A DNA stretch of 64,000 nt, taken from positions 5,418,710-5,482,709 of the forward strand of contig NC_018398.1 in NCBI RefSeq assembly GCF_000208865.1, given 5' to 3'. A program made the translations under genes and the position numbers. This DNA is from Neospora caninum Liverpool (lineage: Eukaryota > Apicomplexa > Conoidasida > Eucoccidiorida > Sarcocystidae). The notes below the pieces were generated by a model. It was not told where the DNA came from. It made no database searches and saw only the letters and a list, made by a program, of their open reading frames with translations. Numbering within the stretch: position 1 is the first letter of the stretch; each line of letters begins with the position of its first letter. Positions 26,301 through 38,800 of this stretch are shown in pieces.

Positions 26301-29300
26301 TGTACGCCTGTCGAGGAGCGGGTGTCTTCCGCCTTTCGCGTGGCCGAGTCAACGTGCGGTCGGGCCCAAACAGGAGAGACGAGCGCGGTGGCTGTCAGTT
26401 TCGTCGTCTTCTTTTCCTCGTTTTTTCTACGTTTGTTTTTCGCTGTCTGTCGCCATCTCTGCGTGTCCCCACCACGCGTTTCCGTTTCTTCTGCACAGAG
26501 CAGGAATGTACGATCGCCCCTCGGACTTCGACAACTTGGGAAAACACCTTCAGGAAGCGGAAGGCGACGCTCAGCAAGTTGGCCGCGTTCTCTACCTCGC
26601 GTTGCCGCCCGAGGTCTTCCTCCCGAGCGTCAAGAGCTATCGACAAGCCTGCTGGAACGAAAAGGGTGAGAAGACGGCGAGGACAGGCGCGAAGAAAAAG
26701 AAAAGAGAATGCGAGACGGGGACGTTTGGGACAGGGGAGAAAGACAGCGAGAGAGGGAGGAAAGCGAGAGCGAAAAGAGAAGCGGGCGGCCGTTCTGTGT
26801 CCCTACTCAAGAAGGGACGATCTTCCCGTTTGCTCTCGGACGCGCAGGCGAAAGGACGTGTGGCATCGCGGAACGCCGCAAGGATGAGGCAGGCCTGGAA
26901 GCGCGCGCGGCAAGAGTTCCTCTGTGCTTCTCTTGTGTCTCACGCCGCGCGTCTGCCTCTTTTTTGCGCGCCTTCCAAACGCGTTTTGCTGTGCAATTTC
27001 CTTCTGCGACGCCGCAGGCTGGAACCGCGTGGTGGTGGAGAAGCCGTTCGGGCGCGATCTCAAGAGCTCCGACAAACTCTCGGCGAGCCTCATGGCGCTT
27101 CTCAAAGAAAGGGAGGTAGGCCGTCGGGCGATTATGCGGCAACGAACCTCTTCTCTGCCGGCGTTTCCCTTTCCTGGTAGACAGAGCGAGAGGGAGAGAA
27201 GGGCTGCCAGGCAGCCCGCAAACGGACACGGGTGTTTCCTCGTTTCAGGGAGATGCCTGCTGCGTTCACATTCAGAGAAGAGGAGAGATACAGCTTCTCA
27301 AGCAGCACTACGTACCCATGGGGTTCGTGACAACGCCGTTTGACACAACCGTTGCTTTTGTCGCATTTCTGCGCACGCATGCAAACCTCGGACCCGTACT
27401 GGTGCATGCACAGACAGTGCGCGTGTGGACGGCTTCGCGACACTGCGTTCCTTTGGGAGCAGCTCTTTGCTGTTGCAGATCTTCCGAATCGATCACTACC
27501 TCGGAAAGGAGATGAGTTTGAGCCTCACCGCGTTGCGCTTCGCCAATGTGGCGTTCATGCCTGTAAGAAAACCCCACTTCATGTTCTTGTTCTTCCACTT
27601 GTGTCTTCCTATTGACCTTCCTCTTGTTCGTTTCCTTGATCTCTTCTTCTCTTGGTCTCCCTCTTGCTCTTCTTCTTGGTCTTCCTGTTGGTCGTCTTCC
27701 TGTGCTTCGTCGCACGCTGTTTCTTGAGCATCCTCGTGTTCGTTTCCTTGGGCTTTTGTCTCTAGATATTGTTCTGCCTGTTCGTCCTGTTGCTCTTCTT
27801 TCGCGTCGTTCTCTTCTGTCTCGCGGGACGGGTCTCGTCTGACGCGTTTTGCTCCACTTTTTTCGCTTTTGCAGCTTTTCCACCGAGACTACGTCCACAG
27901 TGTGCGTATCACATTCAAAGAGGACGGCGGGACGTGGGGGCGCGGAGGCTACTTCGACAACTACGGTAGGAATGTGAACGTGACTCGCGAAAGGAGACAC
28001 ACTCTCAGCCTCTGTGTTTCTATGCAGTTGAGAGGAGAGGAACCGCCTCAGGGGCGGCGTGGGGCGGTTCGGTTCGCCACTCTCGGGCCTTCTTCGAGTC
28101 AGGCAATGGCGCGCGAAAACGTTTTCGCTTCCTCTCTCTCTCTCTCTCTCTCTGTCTCAGGCATCATCCGAGACGTGATGCAGAACCACATGGTTCAGCT
28201 CCTCACCCTAGTGGCGATGGAGAGGCCCGCATCCCTCAAGGACGACGACATTCGCGACGAGAAGGTGAAGGTTCTCAAGCAAATGCCGCCTGTCAGTAAG
28301 TCGCGAATCGACGAGAGAAAAGGCGGGTCGACAGAGGAATCTGGCCAAACATCTATGAAGTCAGACCCCCGCCAAACAGCAACGGAGCGAACTACGTATG
28401 TAGTCACGTTTGTGTTTCTCCTGCTTCGCTCATAAACTCGTGTACAGGTGTTGAACACTTGTATGTATGTATGTATGTATGTATGTATGTATGTATGTAT
28501 GTATGTATGTATGTATGTATGTATATGTAAACCCAGCGTCCCAAATACACACACGCCTAATATAAGGTCGTATTCTCAAGTCCATCCGTGCAGATATAGA
28601 CCCACCTCAACAAAGTAATATATACATATTATATATATATGTGATATATGAAATGCTCTGCGGGGAAAGGGCGGCAAGTCTGGGGGGATTTGAGAACCCA
28701 TGTTTCTCGGTCTCGCTGTTCTTCTCAGAAATTAGCGAGACGGTTCTGGGGCAATTCACCAAATCTGAGGACGGAAAGATGCTGGGCTACACAGACGTAA
28801 GTCCCTGACGAAGAAAAGAAGGGAGAGACTCGAGAACAGGGAAGAGAAAAGGAAAAAGAAAATGATAAGGGGCCAGCGACGGAATCAGAAGCCGCGAATG
28901 GATGGGGTGACGACTTTGAGTTGGAAGACAACTGAGCTGTTTGTCTTCCGTTTTGTTTTCGTCCCTGCGTCTTTATTGGACGCGTCTTCTTTTCTGTTTT
29001 TTCGTGTCCTGCATGGTTCGCGTTCTTGCGGAACCCTGGGGCCGCTTTGTTCTAAATTGATACTTTGCCGAGCCACTGCTTCACCGCTCCGTCTATTTTA
29101 CCCTTCTTCCTCCCCCTTTTCCCACTTCCCCATTTCTCCGTCCTCCATTTTCTCTGGTTTTTTTACGCAGGACGAGACGGTGCCGAAGGATTCAAAAACG
29201 CCCACCTTCTGCACATGTGTCTTGTGGATCAACAACGAACGCTGGAGTGGAGTCCCGTTCATCTTCAAGGTACGAAATGAGTGAAGAATAAAAACACGCC

Positions 29301-29674
29301 TGTGTGCGCTCTCTTTTCGGCTTATATTAGGAAACAAAAGGTGATTGAGGCGTCCGGGTCTGGATGCGTCGTTTTCAGGCCGGAAAGGCGTTGGAGAGCA
29401 AGACGACGGAGGTGCGCGTGCAGCTGCGCGAGGCGCCTGCCGGCGCGTCCTTTTTCGGCGAACCGAATCTCACGCCAAATGAGCTTGTCATTCTGGTACG
29501 AATGGTGTGAAAAAATCAACGGAAACTGAGCACGGCTTTCGGTCCTAGGCCAGATTTATGAAGAGATAACAGGTCTGATCTAGACTGCCTCAACTGCAAG
29601 CGTACCTGCACAACCACAAACAGATATACATACATACACATACATGTTGATGTACATACTTGTATGCATATCTA

Positions 29675-29705
<31 letters not shown>

Positions 29706-31224
29706 GCGTGTATGACTGTGGAAGATGACACTGAGGTGGTCGGTCCTTTTTATGCAGTGGTGAGGGCGTTGGAGGAGTGAGGTTGTTCGAAAGACTAGCA
29801 GAAACAGTGGCTTTCAAAAATCGGCCCTTTTCACGGCAGCAAAGGAGACGTTTTTTCGGGGGGCTCCAAGCGACTGGGTTGTGTTGATTTCGCCTCACGT
29901 CTCGCGAGGAAAAAGGGAAACATACTTTGTTCCTGTTTCGTTCCAGGTTCAGCCTCATGAAGCGGTGTACCTGAAGATCCACACGAAGAAGCCTGGGTTG
30001 CTCAGCAGCGGCCTACAGCCCACAGAGCTCGACCTGAGTGGTGAGACGTGCTCCGCGTTGGAAAAAAGTATACTTTCAAGTTGTCCTTCTGAATCCGTGT
30101 CTGTGTCTCCGTCTCTCTGTACACACAGAATGAGGCACGATCCCGGATGCACGACTCTCTTCGCGTCGACATATACATATATATATATATATATATATAC
30201 ATGTCTCTATCTATGTCTATATATAGACAGGTCTCTAGATATCGGCAGATTTAGGGAGACAACTCGATAGAGAGAACTGGAGCATGTTTTAGAGATGACA
30301 ACTTGCACTCATTGGGTTTGTGCATGGGGTTGACGGAGGGTCTCCGCCTTCTTTCCACGTTTTCTGTCCTGGACTTGCGTCCTTCGTCAAGAGTGTTTTT
30401 CTTGGCGGCAGCATCTTTGATTTTTCTCACTGGTTCAAGTCGAATGCACACCGCTCTCTGGACGTAAAGTGTCGGCGCTGTTCGCGGGGCCTGTCGTACC
30501 CGTGGATTCCCCGTGGTTTTTGTCTTTTTCTTCTTTCCCCATTTTGTCCCGTCCTCCTCCCTTGTGGTTTCCTTTTTCTTCTCTCAGTGATGGATCGGTT
30601 TGACGTGGACCGTCTCCCCGACGCCTACGAGCGACTCCTCCTCGACGTAATTCGTGGGGACAAACAGAATTTCGTGAGAACCGGTGAGTTTACGGAAAAT
30701 GGGACGACGCGCGTCTAATATGCACAGCACACCTGTTTTCTCGCATCTCCATTTATATATATATATGCATGGTTGGGTGAGTAAATAGATGCTTGCACAT
30801 AATGCTTGCTACACGCCCACAGTTTGCCCCGTAGATCGCGAGATATACAGTGTGAGAGGGCTTGCCAGCAGCCTGTCTGTTTGTATCTATTTGTCTATCT
30901 GTTTCTCTATCTGTCTTTATCCATGAATCTGTCTGTGTATCTATATCTTTCCACCTTTTCCCCCATTTCTCCTCGTCTTCTCTGCCTCTCGTTGCTTCCC
31001 TCTGGTCGGTTGTGTCGACAGACGAACTGAGGGAGGCGTGGCGTATCTTCACACCCCTTCTCCACGAAATCGAGGAGAAGCACATCGAGCCTCTGCCCTA
31101 CCCGGCAGGCTCTTCGGGCCCACAAGCGTCCTACGATTTGATTCAAAAGTATTACAGTTACAAGCGGAGCAGCTACCGATGGTCCCCGCCGAAACGGGAA
31201 GCGTCGTCCGAAGCGTCTCATTGA
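20746..31224 (+). CDS. Bifunctional 6-phosphogluconolactonase / glucose-6-phosphate 1-dehydrogenase
   Basis: Catalyses the first two oxidative pentose-phosphate steps, making NADPH: G6P to 6-phosphogluconolactone, then to 6-phosphogluconate. Exons: 20746-20752 (tentative), 21714-21989, 22458-22849, 23133-23293, 23996-24125, 24338-24513, 24838-24895, 25265-25326, 25803-25880, 26499-26665, 27018-27115, 27479-27562, 27875-27965, 28161-28295, 28729-28796, 29171-29269, 29379-29495, 29947-30040, 30588-30683, 31022-31224. All phases agree; 863 residues. The lactonase half has [10 protein letters not shown] (93-102), [11 protein letters not shown] and the GLGPDGH signature (about 243-249). The dehydrogenase half has the NADP-binding GASGDLA (370-376), EKPFGRDL, the active site RIDHYLGKE (538-546), [25 protein letters not shown] and [14 protein letters not shown] near the C-terminus. 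Lactonase-first order matches the Plasmodium fusion. The linker is short (about 20 residues). The first exon is the weak point: ATGAAGA then GTGAGT, joined to 21714 across a CT-rich intron. Everything from 21714 onward is well supported. Confidence 0.93.
23357..23388. repeat. (TA)n microsatellite with flanking CTAT/TCTG repeats
   Basis: A TA run of about 30 bases lies inside the intron 23294-23995 of the 6PGL-G6PD gene. It is surrounded by several hundred bases of degenerate CTAT/TCTG repeat (about 23299-23700). Confidence 0.9.
28461..28526. repeat. (GTAT)16 tetranucleotide microsatellite
   Basis: Sixteen near-perfect GTAT units in the intron 28296-28728 of the 6PGL-G6PD gene. A likely length-polymorphic locus. 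Confidence 0.95.
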
Positions 31225-31938
31225 GAGGCGCCGCGCCGGAGAGATACACGCCTGTATCTTTGACGTAAAAGTGGAGATCCGCGCACCTGTGTAGAAAAGC
31301 CTACAGCTGTGCATCGATTGGGGGAAGGTACAGCTTCAGGTGTCTCCAACAAATCTATGCTTGTAAGCATCTGTGTCTCTCTTTCCTGCCTGTCTCGATA
31401 TGCGGATAGATGCTCGTACTACTGAGTGTTGAAGGGAACGAATCGTGCAGATGTCTCGGCTCTCGCAAATACAGAAACACCCTGTAGATCGGAGGTGATG
31501 TGAGAAGGGGACAGTCAGTCGGCGTGGAGAAAAGGCCGCCGACCTGTGACAACTAGCCTGACAGATCTGCACACTCCGCAGGATCTGTCTGAATTAATAC
31601 AACGTGCAAAAAATTAACACACACGACGTGTAAATGCAGATGTACATCCACGTATCTTGCCGTGCTTCGGGGACCAGAAAACCGTTCGTGGCCATACGTC
31701 TGCAGGTATGCCACAACGCGTCGATACGGTTGAAAGCAGTTTCCGGGCCAGGCGAAAGTGACAACACCACAGGCGGGTTTATTCTCTCGGAACGGAGCGG
31801 CGAAAGAGTGACGACCCGCCTGCTGACGCTGTCGAGTGTATCTCTTCAAGTGACATCTATAATGTCTCTTGACGCGTACCGAACGTCCTTCGCGCCGGAG
31901 AGCCGTATCAGTAATAAACATACAAAGTGATATGTATG

Positions 31939-31986
<48 letters not shown>

Positions 31987-34900
31987 GCATCCGTTTGTAA
32001 GAGTAATACAGAATCGTTTCAGTTGCGTTTGCGGAGAATAACGGGATAACGGGACAAAACGGGGACGTTTTCGGTGGAGCTTCGTGCGGAGATTGTTCAT
32101 TTGTTCCGGTGCATGCACGAGTGGCGACAAGCGAAAGGCCTCGGAGTTTTCTAAGCAGAACATTCCGAAACACGCAAGGAGGTGATGCAACTCGGCGAAA
32201 GTTTCACAGGGCTATGGCAGATCATCTACACAGTGATGGAGGGACCGAAAGAGGTGCCGTGTCAGGTGTAGCGCTGGAAACACTCATGTTCGTTTTTGTC
32301 CGTATTTTATGTAGTTGGCGGGTCGGGGTCTCAAAATGTGGATGAAGTGGGGGGGGGGGGCGTCACGCCAGAAAACGAGGCAGCGAAAACGGAGGAAGGG
32401 AAAACGGGGTGGATGCGAAAAGAGTTGGTTCTAAGCATTTCACGTTTCATCGCGTTTCGTGGTTCTTGCAAGGTCGCCGAATCTGGAAGTCAAGATGAGT
32501 TGGGCTAACCGCGGGATTCTGCACGAGATATGCGGTCGGGAGGAAACAGTCGAAACAGCGCTTTTTTACAGCAGCGTGAAGCTGTTTCGTCAAGAAAAGG
32601 GCGGAAGTGAAACACGGAAAACTTCCGTGAGTCCTCTTTCCTGTTTGTGCCGGCGGACCGGTGCCAAGCGTGGTTCGAAGCATGCGTCGTTCTGCTTCTG
32701 TGTGCACCTACTGCTTTCCGTCAGACGGTGTTTCTTGTCTCTTTCAAAGAGAGAGGCAGAGTGTGCTTTGCGTGGAAGGAACCCGGTGTTCAAATGCAGA
32801 GGCGTGCATCTCTGTGTTTTTTGGACTGCGCGATGCTCGAGGGCCTGAAGCAGAATGCGCACCCCCCTGCAGCAACGTTTTGCCTTGTTTGGGAGATCGC
32901 GTTTTCGGGAGTCCGTATGTGTCTATTTCTCCAATTTCTGTGACATTTTGCTTTCAGTCGCGTCTGTACCTCTGTCCAGCAAAACTTGGGCGCTGACGTA
33001 GAGCAAATCAAAAGCCCTCGCCGCGCTTGCTTAGCAGTCGTGGCGTCCAGCTGGGCATCGAACCGGGGCGAAATAACGTTGATAAACTTCGCGACAGTGG
33101 TGACTTTTTTGCAAGGCAATCTCAAAGGAAAGAGCAGGTAGCCTCTCTGCTCGTGGCAGGCCCACATGTAACTGACACAGAACTCGGGAGCAAATGGTGA
33201 TTATCCTCTCCATACAAACGTAACTGAACATTGCTTTAAATAGCATCTTTGCCAAACGTCAGTCCGGTTAGAGTGCAGTGGTCAACTGTACGCCGTACAG
33301 AATCCGGTTAGACCTGCAGCGCACCGAAAAAAACACACACGGCGGAGTTGTATGGCCTCACAGTTTTCTTCAACGTCCGTGCAAGCACCGGGAACCGTAA
33401 CTCTATGGCGAGACTCTGTCAACCGAGCAGTTTGAAGATCCAGGTGTTGCCAATGCTTATTTCCGAAGAACAGACCCCAACCCATCACTTAGTTGACCCG
33501 CTGTCTCTGGTTCATGAGGCTTTCGGGAACAGTTTTCAAGGAACGTGGTTCGGAAGAACGTCTCAGTCAAGTCACGAGAGGCACACGCTGAGATAGGTTG
33601 TGTTAGACGGGGAATAGCAACACACACGATTAAGCTGCATTACTTTCAAACTTTACACTGGATACGTTTTAATGTTACTTTACGACGGACCAAGGGAGCG
33701 AAGCATCAATTTCGGACGATATAGCCTGCATATGGCTCCTCTGCGCGGCCAGCGGCTGGATGGGGAACCGTGGTGTGGGCAACGAGTGAGAGGCGTGCCC
33801 TACATGGCGGCTGCGACATTAGGCTGGTTGATTATCGGCCCATTTTCTTCCTTGCCTTCATCTACTTCTGTTTCTTCAGTGCACATGCGCCTATCTGCGG
33901 TTACCTCGTCACTGCTTGCTTCGTACTTCACTGTCAAATCGGTATCTCAGAAACCCAACGCTCCTCCGCAGTTTGCATCCCCGAAATGCCGCCTGCGGGT
34001 TTCAGCAGCTTTTTGTCCCGTGCCTCTCATCGCATCTTCAGAACACTAAGAAACTGAGGCGGAACCGGAGGCGTGCCTCGTCCCTGACATTCCTTGCCAC
34101 CTGCGCGGTCGGGTACTGAGTGTCCCGTCGTCGAGCTGTCAACCCCTGACCCGGCCTCGCACCGGCGCTTTCGCGAGGACTGCTTGTTTCCGTGGCACAC
34201 GACATGCTCTGCCTGTGTCGAAGTTCGGCGTTTCCCTGAGTTGCGTCGCTGTCGTAGAAGCGCAAGCGGTCCCTCGTTTTCAGCGCCTTCTGGTAGCTGT
34301 CGCGTTGTCTTGCTGCCGTCTCGCTGAGATCCAGGGTGTGCAGCGAAACACCAGACGACGCTTGCCGCGTGTGAGAGGGGCCACAGTGACAGGAACACTT
34401 TAAAATTGGAGGACTTCCGCGGGGTTTCATCCCGTTGCCTTTTAGGTTGCTGTGGAGCGTGAAAACGTTTCATTTCCCCTTTTGCCTTGAGCGCGTTTTC
34501 AAATGCCTACGGTTTCTCGTAGTTGTTCTCTCTGACGGAAAATCCTCCGCGACAACGCTCTCTCCTACTCGACCTTCCCCAGGACCTGCGCCTACGAGAA
34601 ACGTGTTTCTCACCGGCGTTCATTTAGCATTATTCCGTCCCCCTGTTTCGAGCTTTTTTCCGTGGGCAGTTCCACGATCCATTGCCTTGTGTCATTTGCA
34701 AGCTGCCACGGCAGGCCGCGTACCAACCGCCAGTCGCCACCGCCCGTTCCTAGCAGGTTGTCACGCGTCGCAAGCTGCGTCGCGTGTCTTGTCACGTTCA
34801 GTGACGGCAAATGCGTGCCTGTCCATTCATGGAAATTATCATGTTTTGTGAATTTGCAGGTTTTTTGCCCTTTCGCGGCCCCTCTCAGTGTCTTTGACAG

Positions 34901-35855
34901 CCCACCCCCTGCTCTCGCGAGCAGACCAGCCCCGCCCCTCTCACCGCTGTCTTGACTGCTGGTCGGCGCCGCGGAGCTGTTTCACACCCCAGCTGCCACC
35001 CGGTTTCTGCCGCTTTCTGGCTCTTCCTTGCTCCATCAAATGGCTCAAAACGAAGATAAAGCTGCCCAACAGAGGAGCGGAGCTGTGGAAGCGTAGCCAC
35101 GGGGGGAGGTGGTTGGATGCGGTGCCTTCAAGCGTAGATTTGTTGCAGGCGCTCATGGCCGCTCCCTGCGACCTGCCAGGACTGACTAAAAGTCGATATC
35201 TGCATTGGAATTCCCTGTCAGGAGTTTTTCAGTGATCCTCGCATTAGGTTGCTGTACCAGACAAGGCTTTGCTGAGTAGGATCACCCACTGCGCGTCCAC
35301 AAGTCCCTTCAGCTGGGACAGCTTGCGTGGCTCTCGGACTCGCGGACGACAGGCACGGTGACGCGTTTTCCGGGATTGGTGTGGTGTATGTACACCTCAT
35401 GCACGTTGGATTGTTTTACAGAAAGGTCATGTCGCGGATGTGAGGATGAATTTGGAGACGTGCTTTCGTTGCCTTGTTGAGGCGAAGGACCTCTCCGTTG
35501 ATAACGCGACCGCCTTGCTTGAGGCACAGGTTCCACATAGGCAAGGACAATCTTGTATCTGTCCGCAGAGACCAGTCCGTTTTTTCCTAGCCTTTCCATT
35601 TCGCACTGGATCAGAAGCGCTCCTCGTCTCCCCGTGTCATGATTGTACCAGAGCGGGCTGCGTGTTTTTCTCTTTTTAGGCACCTTGGTTCGAGTCTCAT
35701 TTCCAGGCAACAAGTCACGTGCTCGTGCGCTTTTTTGGGTTTGTCGCCACTTTGTGGATTTCCCTTCTTGAAACGCATTCTTTCGTTTTGCGTCGGCGGC
35801 GCGTTTCCGTGGCTTTTCTGGCTGTTCTCCCACCGTTTCGTCCTGGGTCAGGAGA
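31225..35855. other. Spacer: 3' UTR of 6PGL-G6PD and long leader of the F-box gene
   Basis: Between two plus-strand genes. It contains a TATG/TA microsatellite (31931-31984) and a run of 12 G (32349-32360). Many short frames exist on both strands, none with a family motif. Splice-like acceptors at about 34860 and 35150 suggest spliced 5' UTR exons of the downstream gene. The 201-codon minus frame at 35309-35914 starts with GTG and overlaps the downstream start codon, so it was not accepted. Confidence 0.5.
31931..31984. repeat. TATG then (TA)21 microsatellite
   Basis: Three TATG units run directly into an uninterrupted TA run, about 700 bases downstream of the 6PGL-G6PD stop codon, probably in its 3' UTR or beyond. 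Confidence 0.95.
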
Positions 35856-38800
35856 ATGCCCCACTTTCGCGGTTTTGCAATCTCGCCCATAGAGGGTGTA
35901 CTCCCTTGCAACACAGAAAGGCAACAACTGGACTGCCGTACACCGGCAACAGAAGACGCGCGCCTCCGGTCTGAGCGGCATTCTTCGAACTCTCCCCCTC
36001 GGAATGCCTTGTCAGGGTGGTGCGACAGACCAACGGCCTCGGTAACTTCTTCCGCCTCTTCCCGAGACGCCTTGTCGTCGGCATTCTCAGTTCAGTTTCC
36101 TCGACAAAAGCGTCGATCCTCCAGTGGCCCGTGCGAATATTCCTGCGCTTCGTCGGGGAGGCTTTCTACATCAGGCTGCCCAGCATTGTTCACACCTTTC
36201 GTCTGCTGTCCTTGTTCATTGTGCTCGTCTGCGTTCTCCCTTTCCTCCCATTTTTCCCCTCGTTCCTGGTCCCCACAGCCCCGCGACAGTATCGGGAAAC
36301 GGTCCGCGCTGCAAGTGGAGCGAGCTACAACTCGAGTGTATCGACAGCGCTTCGGCTGTCTTGGAGAGGAGCGAGAAGGACACGAGAAAGGCGTACGCAA
36401 GGAGGGCAACGAGCTTTGTACCGCTTCAGAAGAAAGGGATAAAGTAGACAGCTGTTCATGCCCTGGATCTGGCGAAGCATCACACCTGCTTTGCAACTTC
36501 CTGTCTCCTTTGTCCCTGTCTCGGGATACAGCGGACCCGCCATTTCTGTCGTCTGCTCGCAGGAATGGAAATGGAAGACCGAGAAAAGAGGAAGCCGCGT
36601 TTCCGGTCGATCCTGGGGAATGTTCGCACCAACCTTTCCTCATGCGGACCAAGCTGCGCTCTCCTCCTCACTCTGCCTTTCGCGGCGTCTCTCCCTACGC
36701 TACCTTCACCCACGCAAAGCGCGAAGAAGTAGACGAAAAAGTAAGAGACAAGGAAGACATGGAAGTGCAGGGGAAAGAGAGGAAGAACGATGCGATGTTT
36801 GGCGACGGCGAAAGCGAGCGCGGACGCGACAGGGAGGAAAGGGAAGCGCCGACACGAGCGAGACAACAAGAACCGTTGGCGTGGGAAGACGACGCCTCAG
36901 AGAGAGACGCCTTTTGTCTTCATCTTCTTCCCAGTAGCGCCCTTTCTCTTCTTCTCCGTTTTCTTCATCTCGAGGACGTCTGTCGCCTCGCACTGAGCTC
37001 GAAGCAGCTGTACCTACACCCGGACGTCAACACGTCGTTTGCAGTCGCGCACTTGGAGCTGGTTCTTCACCAGACAGCTCAGCTTCGTCCGCCTCCAGGG
37101 TGTACTTCTCTCGCGTCGAACGCTCGCGCGGAAAGGCCCTCTGTCCCCACTGAAGCGTCTCTGCATCGCCACCCGCCCGCCCTGTCAAGTCAGCAGTTCC
37201 GCGCGTTACCGTCTTTTCCACTTTGTCAGCAACCCTGCGTTTCTCTTTCGCCCGCCAGACAGTCGCCTCACGCTTCGGCGGCTCCTGTCGCTTCTTTCGC
37301 TTTGCCGTCTCGCGTCTCCCAGCAGCCCGCACAAAGTCCAGCATACGGCCAACTCCGACTGTGTGTGCCTGGAGCTTCGAGAGGCCCAGCCCGCGGGGCT
37401 GTGGTAGGGGGAAACAGAGATCGGAAAACGGGGGCGAATTGGAGCGACACAATCCTGGTAGAGAGAGCCCCACGCGAAAAGCGAGAAGATGCAGGTCAGG
37501 CGGACAGAACCGCGACGGCGGAGACACGAAAAAGACAAACTTTTCGAGAAGCTGGCACTCGTGTCGGGGAGCGAGGGGGGCTGCCTGCCTACGCCTTTTT
37601 GTCCCTTCAGGGCGAAGCAAAGGACCCTGATTCCTTCTCACACACATTTCCTTTCTCCTCGCGATCGCGTCATTTCTTTCCACCTTTGCATGGACGCTCG
37701 CTCCTCAGATCCACAGGTCTTTCGCCTACGCATGCGGGCGGCGGAACCCCCGCGTCATCCTCAGGAGACGGGTGGTCCCCAGCGCGTCGCTCCGGTGTCT
37801 GTACAGCCGAGACGCCAGGCCAGAGCGCGAGAAGGGGTCCGCCAGAGAGGGAGAAGGCGGATGCCTTCCCGCCCAGTGATGGTTTCACGAGAGAGAGTGC
37901 AAACACGCAGAGTGGGAGTGGCGCGACTGCGTGTTCCCTCGAGATTCGCCAGGTGCAGAGATTGCTGGCGCTCTCTCCTCGCGGAAGAACCTTCAGGAGC
38001 TGTCCCCTCACGCTTGTTCAAGAGGCCCTCGCGGCAGCAGGCAGGCGTCTCGTCTTGGACCGAAGTGCGGCCGAAAGACCCACAGAACCTCCAGGTACCT
38101 CTCGTGACCCGCGCAGTTGTACTTCCTCCGCGGTCTCTTCTTCGGCAACGTCACCCTCCACGTCGTCTCCACACTCTGATCCCGCGTCGCCTTCCCCTGG
38201 CTTCTCTTCCTTCTCGGCTTCTTGTTCTCGCGCCGGCTGTCTCGTTCTGCCTTCGCTGCCCTCTCCGTTGCTGCGCCTCAACAGTCGGCGGGCGGCTGGG
38301 CTAGCGGCGTGCCCAGGACACCGGAGCGCAGAGAAACCCAGGAGTTCTCGAGAGAGGCGCACCCCCGACCAAGAAGAGCGCGGAGCAGTGCGGAGGCGGG
38401 CGCTTAAAGTGGATGGGCCCGAATCGGCAGCGGAAGGCTGTGCGAGGGAAGACATCGGCGAGGCGCCTCGCGCCGGAGCAGAGAGAAGAAAGAGCGGACA
38501 GCGACAGACTGAAACAGACACGGAAAGCCGACTGAGAGAGCGGGACGAAATCGCCGACGGGAGGGACCGCCGACAAACTGGATTAGGAGAGACTGGTAGG
38601 GGCGTTTCCGACTCGTTGAGTCGAACCGCGTCTTCGTTCGGCGCGCTGGATGTCTCTTCGTTTTCGTGTTCCTCTTCGTCAGAAGTTTATCAATCAAGCC
38701 ACCATCACTCCGCGCTGAGGCGTCGGCACCGACCTGGCCTTTGTGGCCTTCCTCGCTATCTTTTTCCTCTCCCTCTCGCGCTCCGCAGGGCAGCTCTGCC

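Noticed and set aside
28461..28526. Regular repeat that could suggest a CRISPR-like array
   Set aside because: It is a simple GTAT tetranucleotide with no spacers, in a eukaryotic intron.
32990..33090. tRNA-like GGTTCGATGCC string on the minus strand
   Set aside because: The flanking bases do not form a T-arm stem, and no matching acceptor or anticodon arm is visible.
35309..35914. 201-codon minus frame, Lys/Arg-rich
   Set aside because: Its first codon is GTG, it overlaps the start of the F-box gene antisense, and it has no family feature. Transcript data could revive it.
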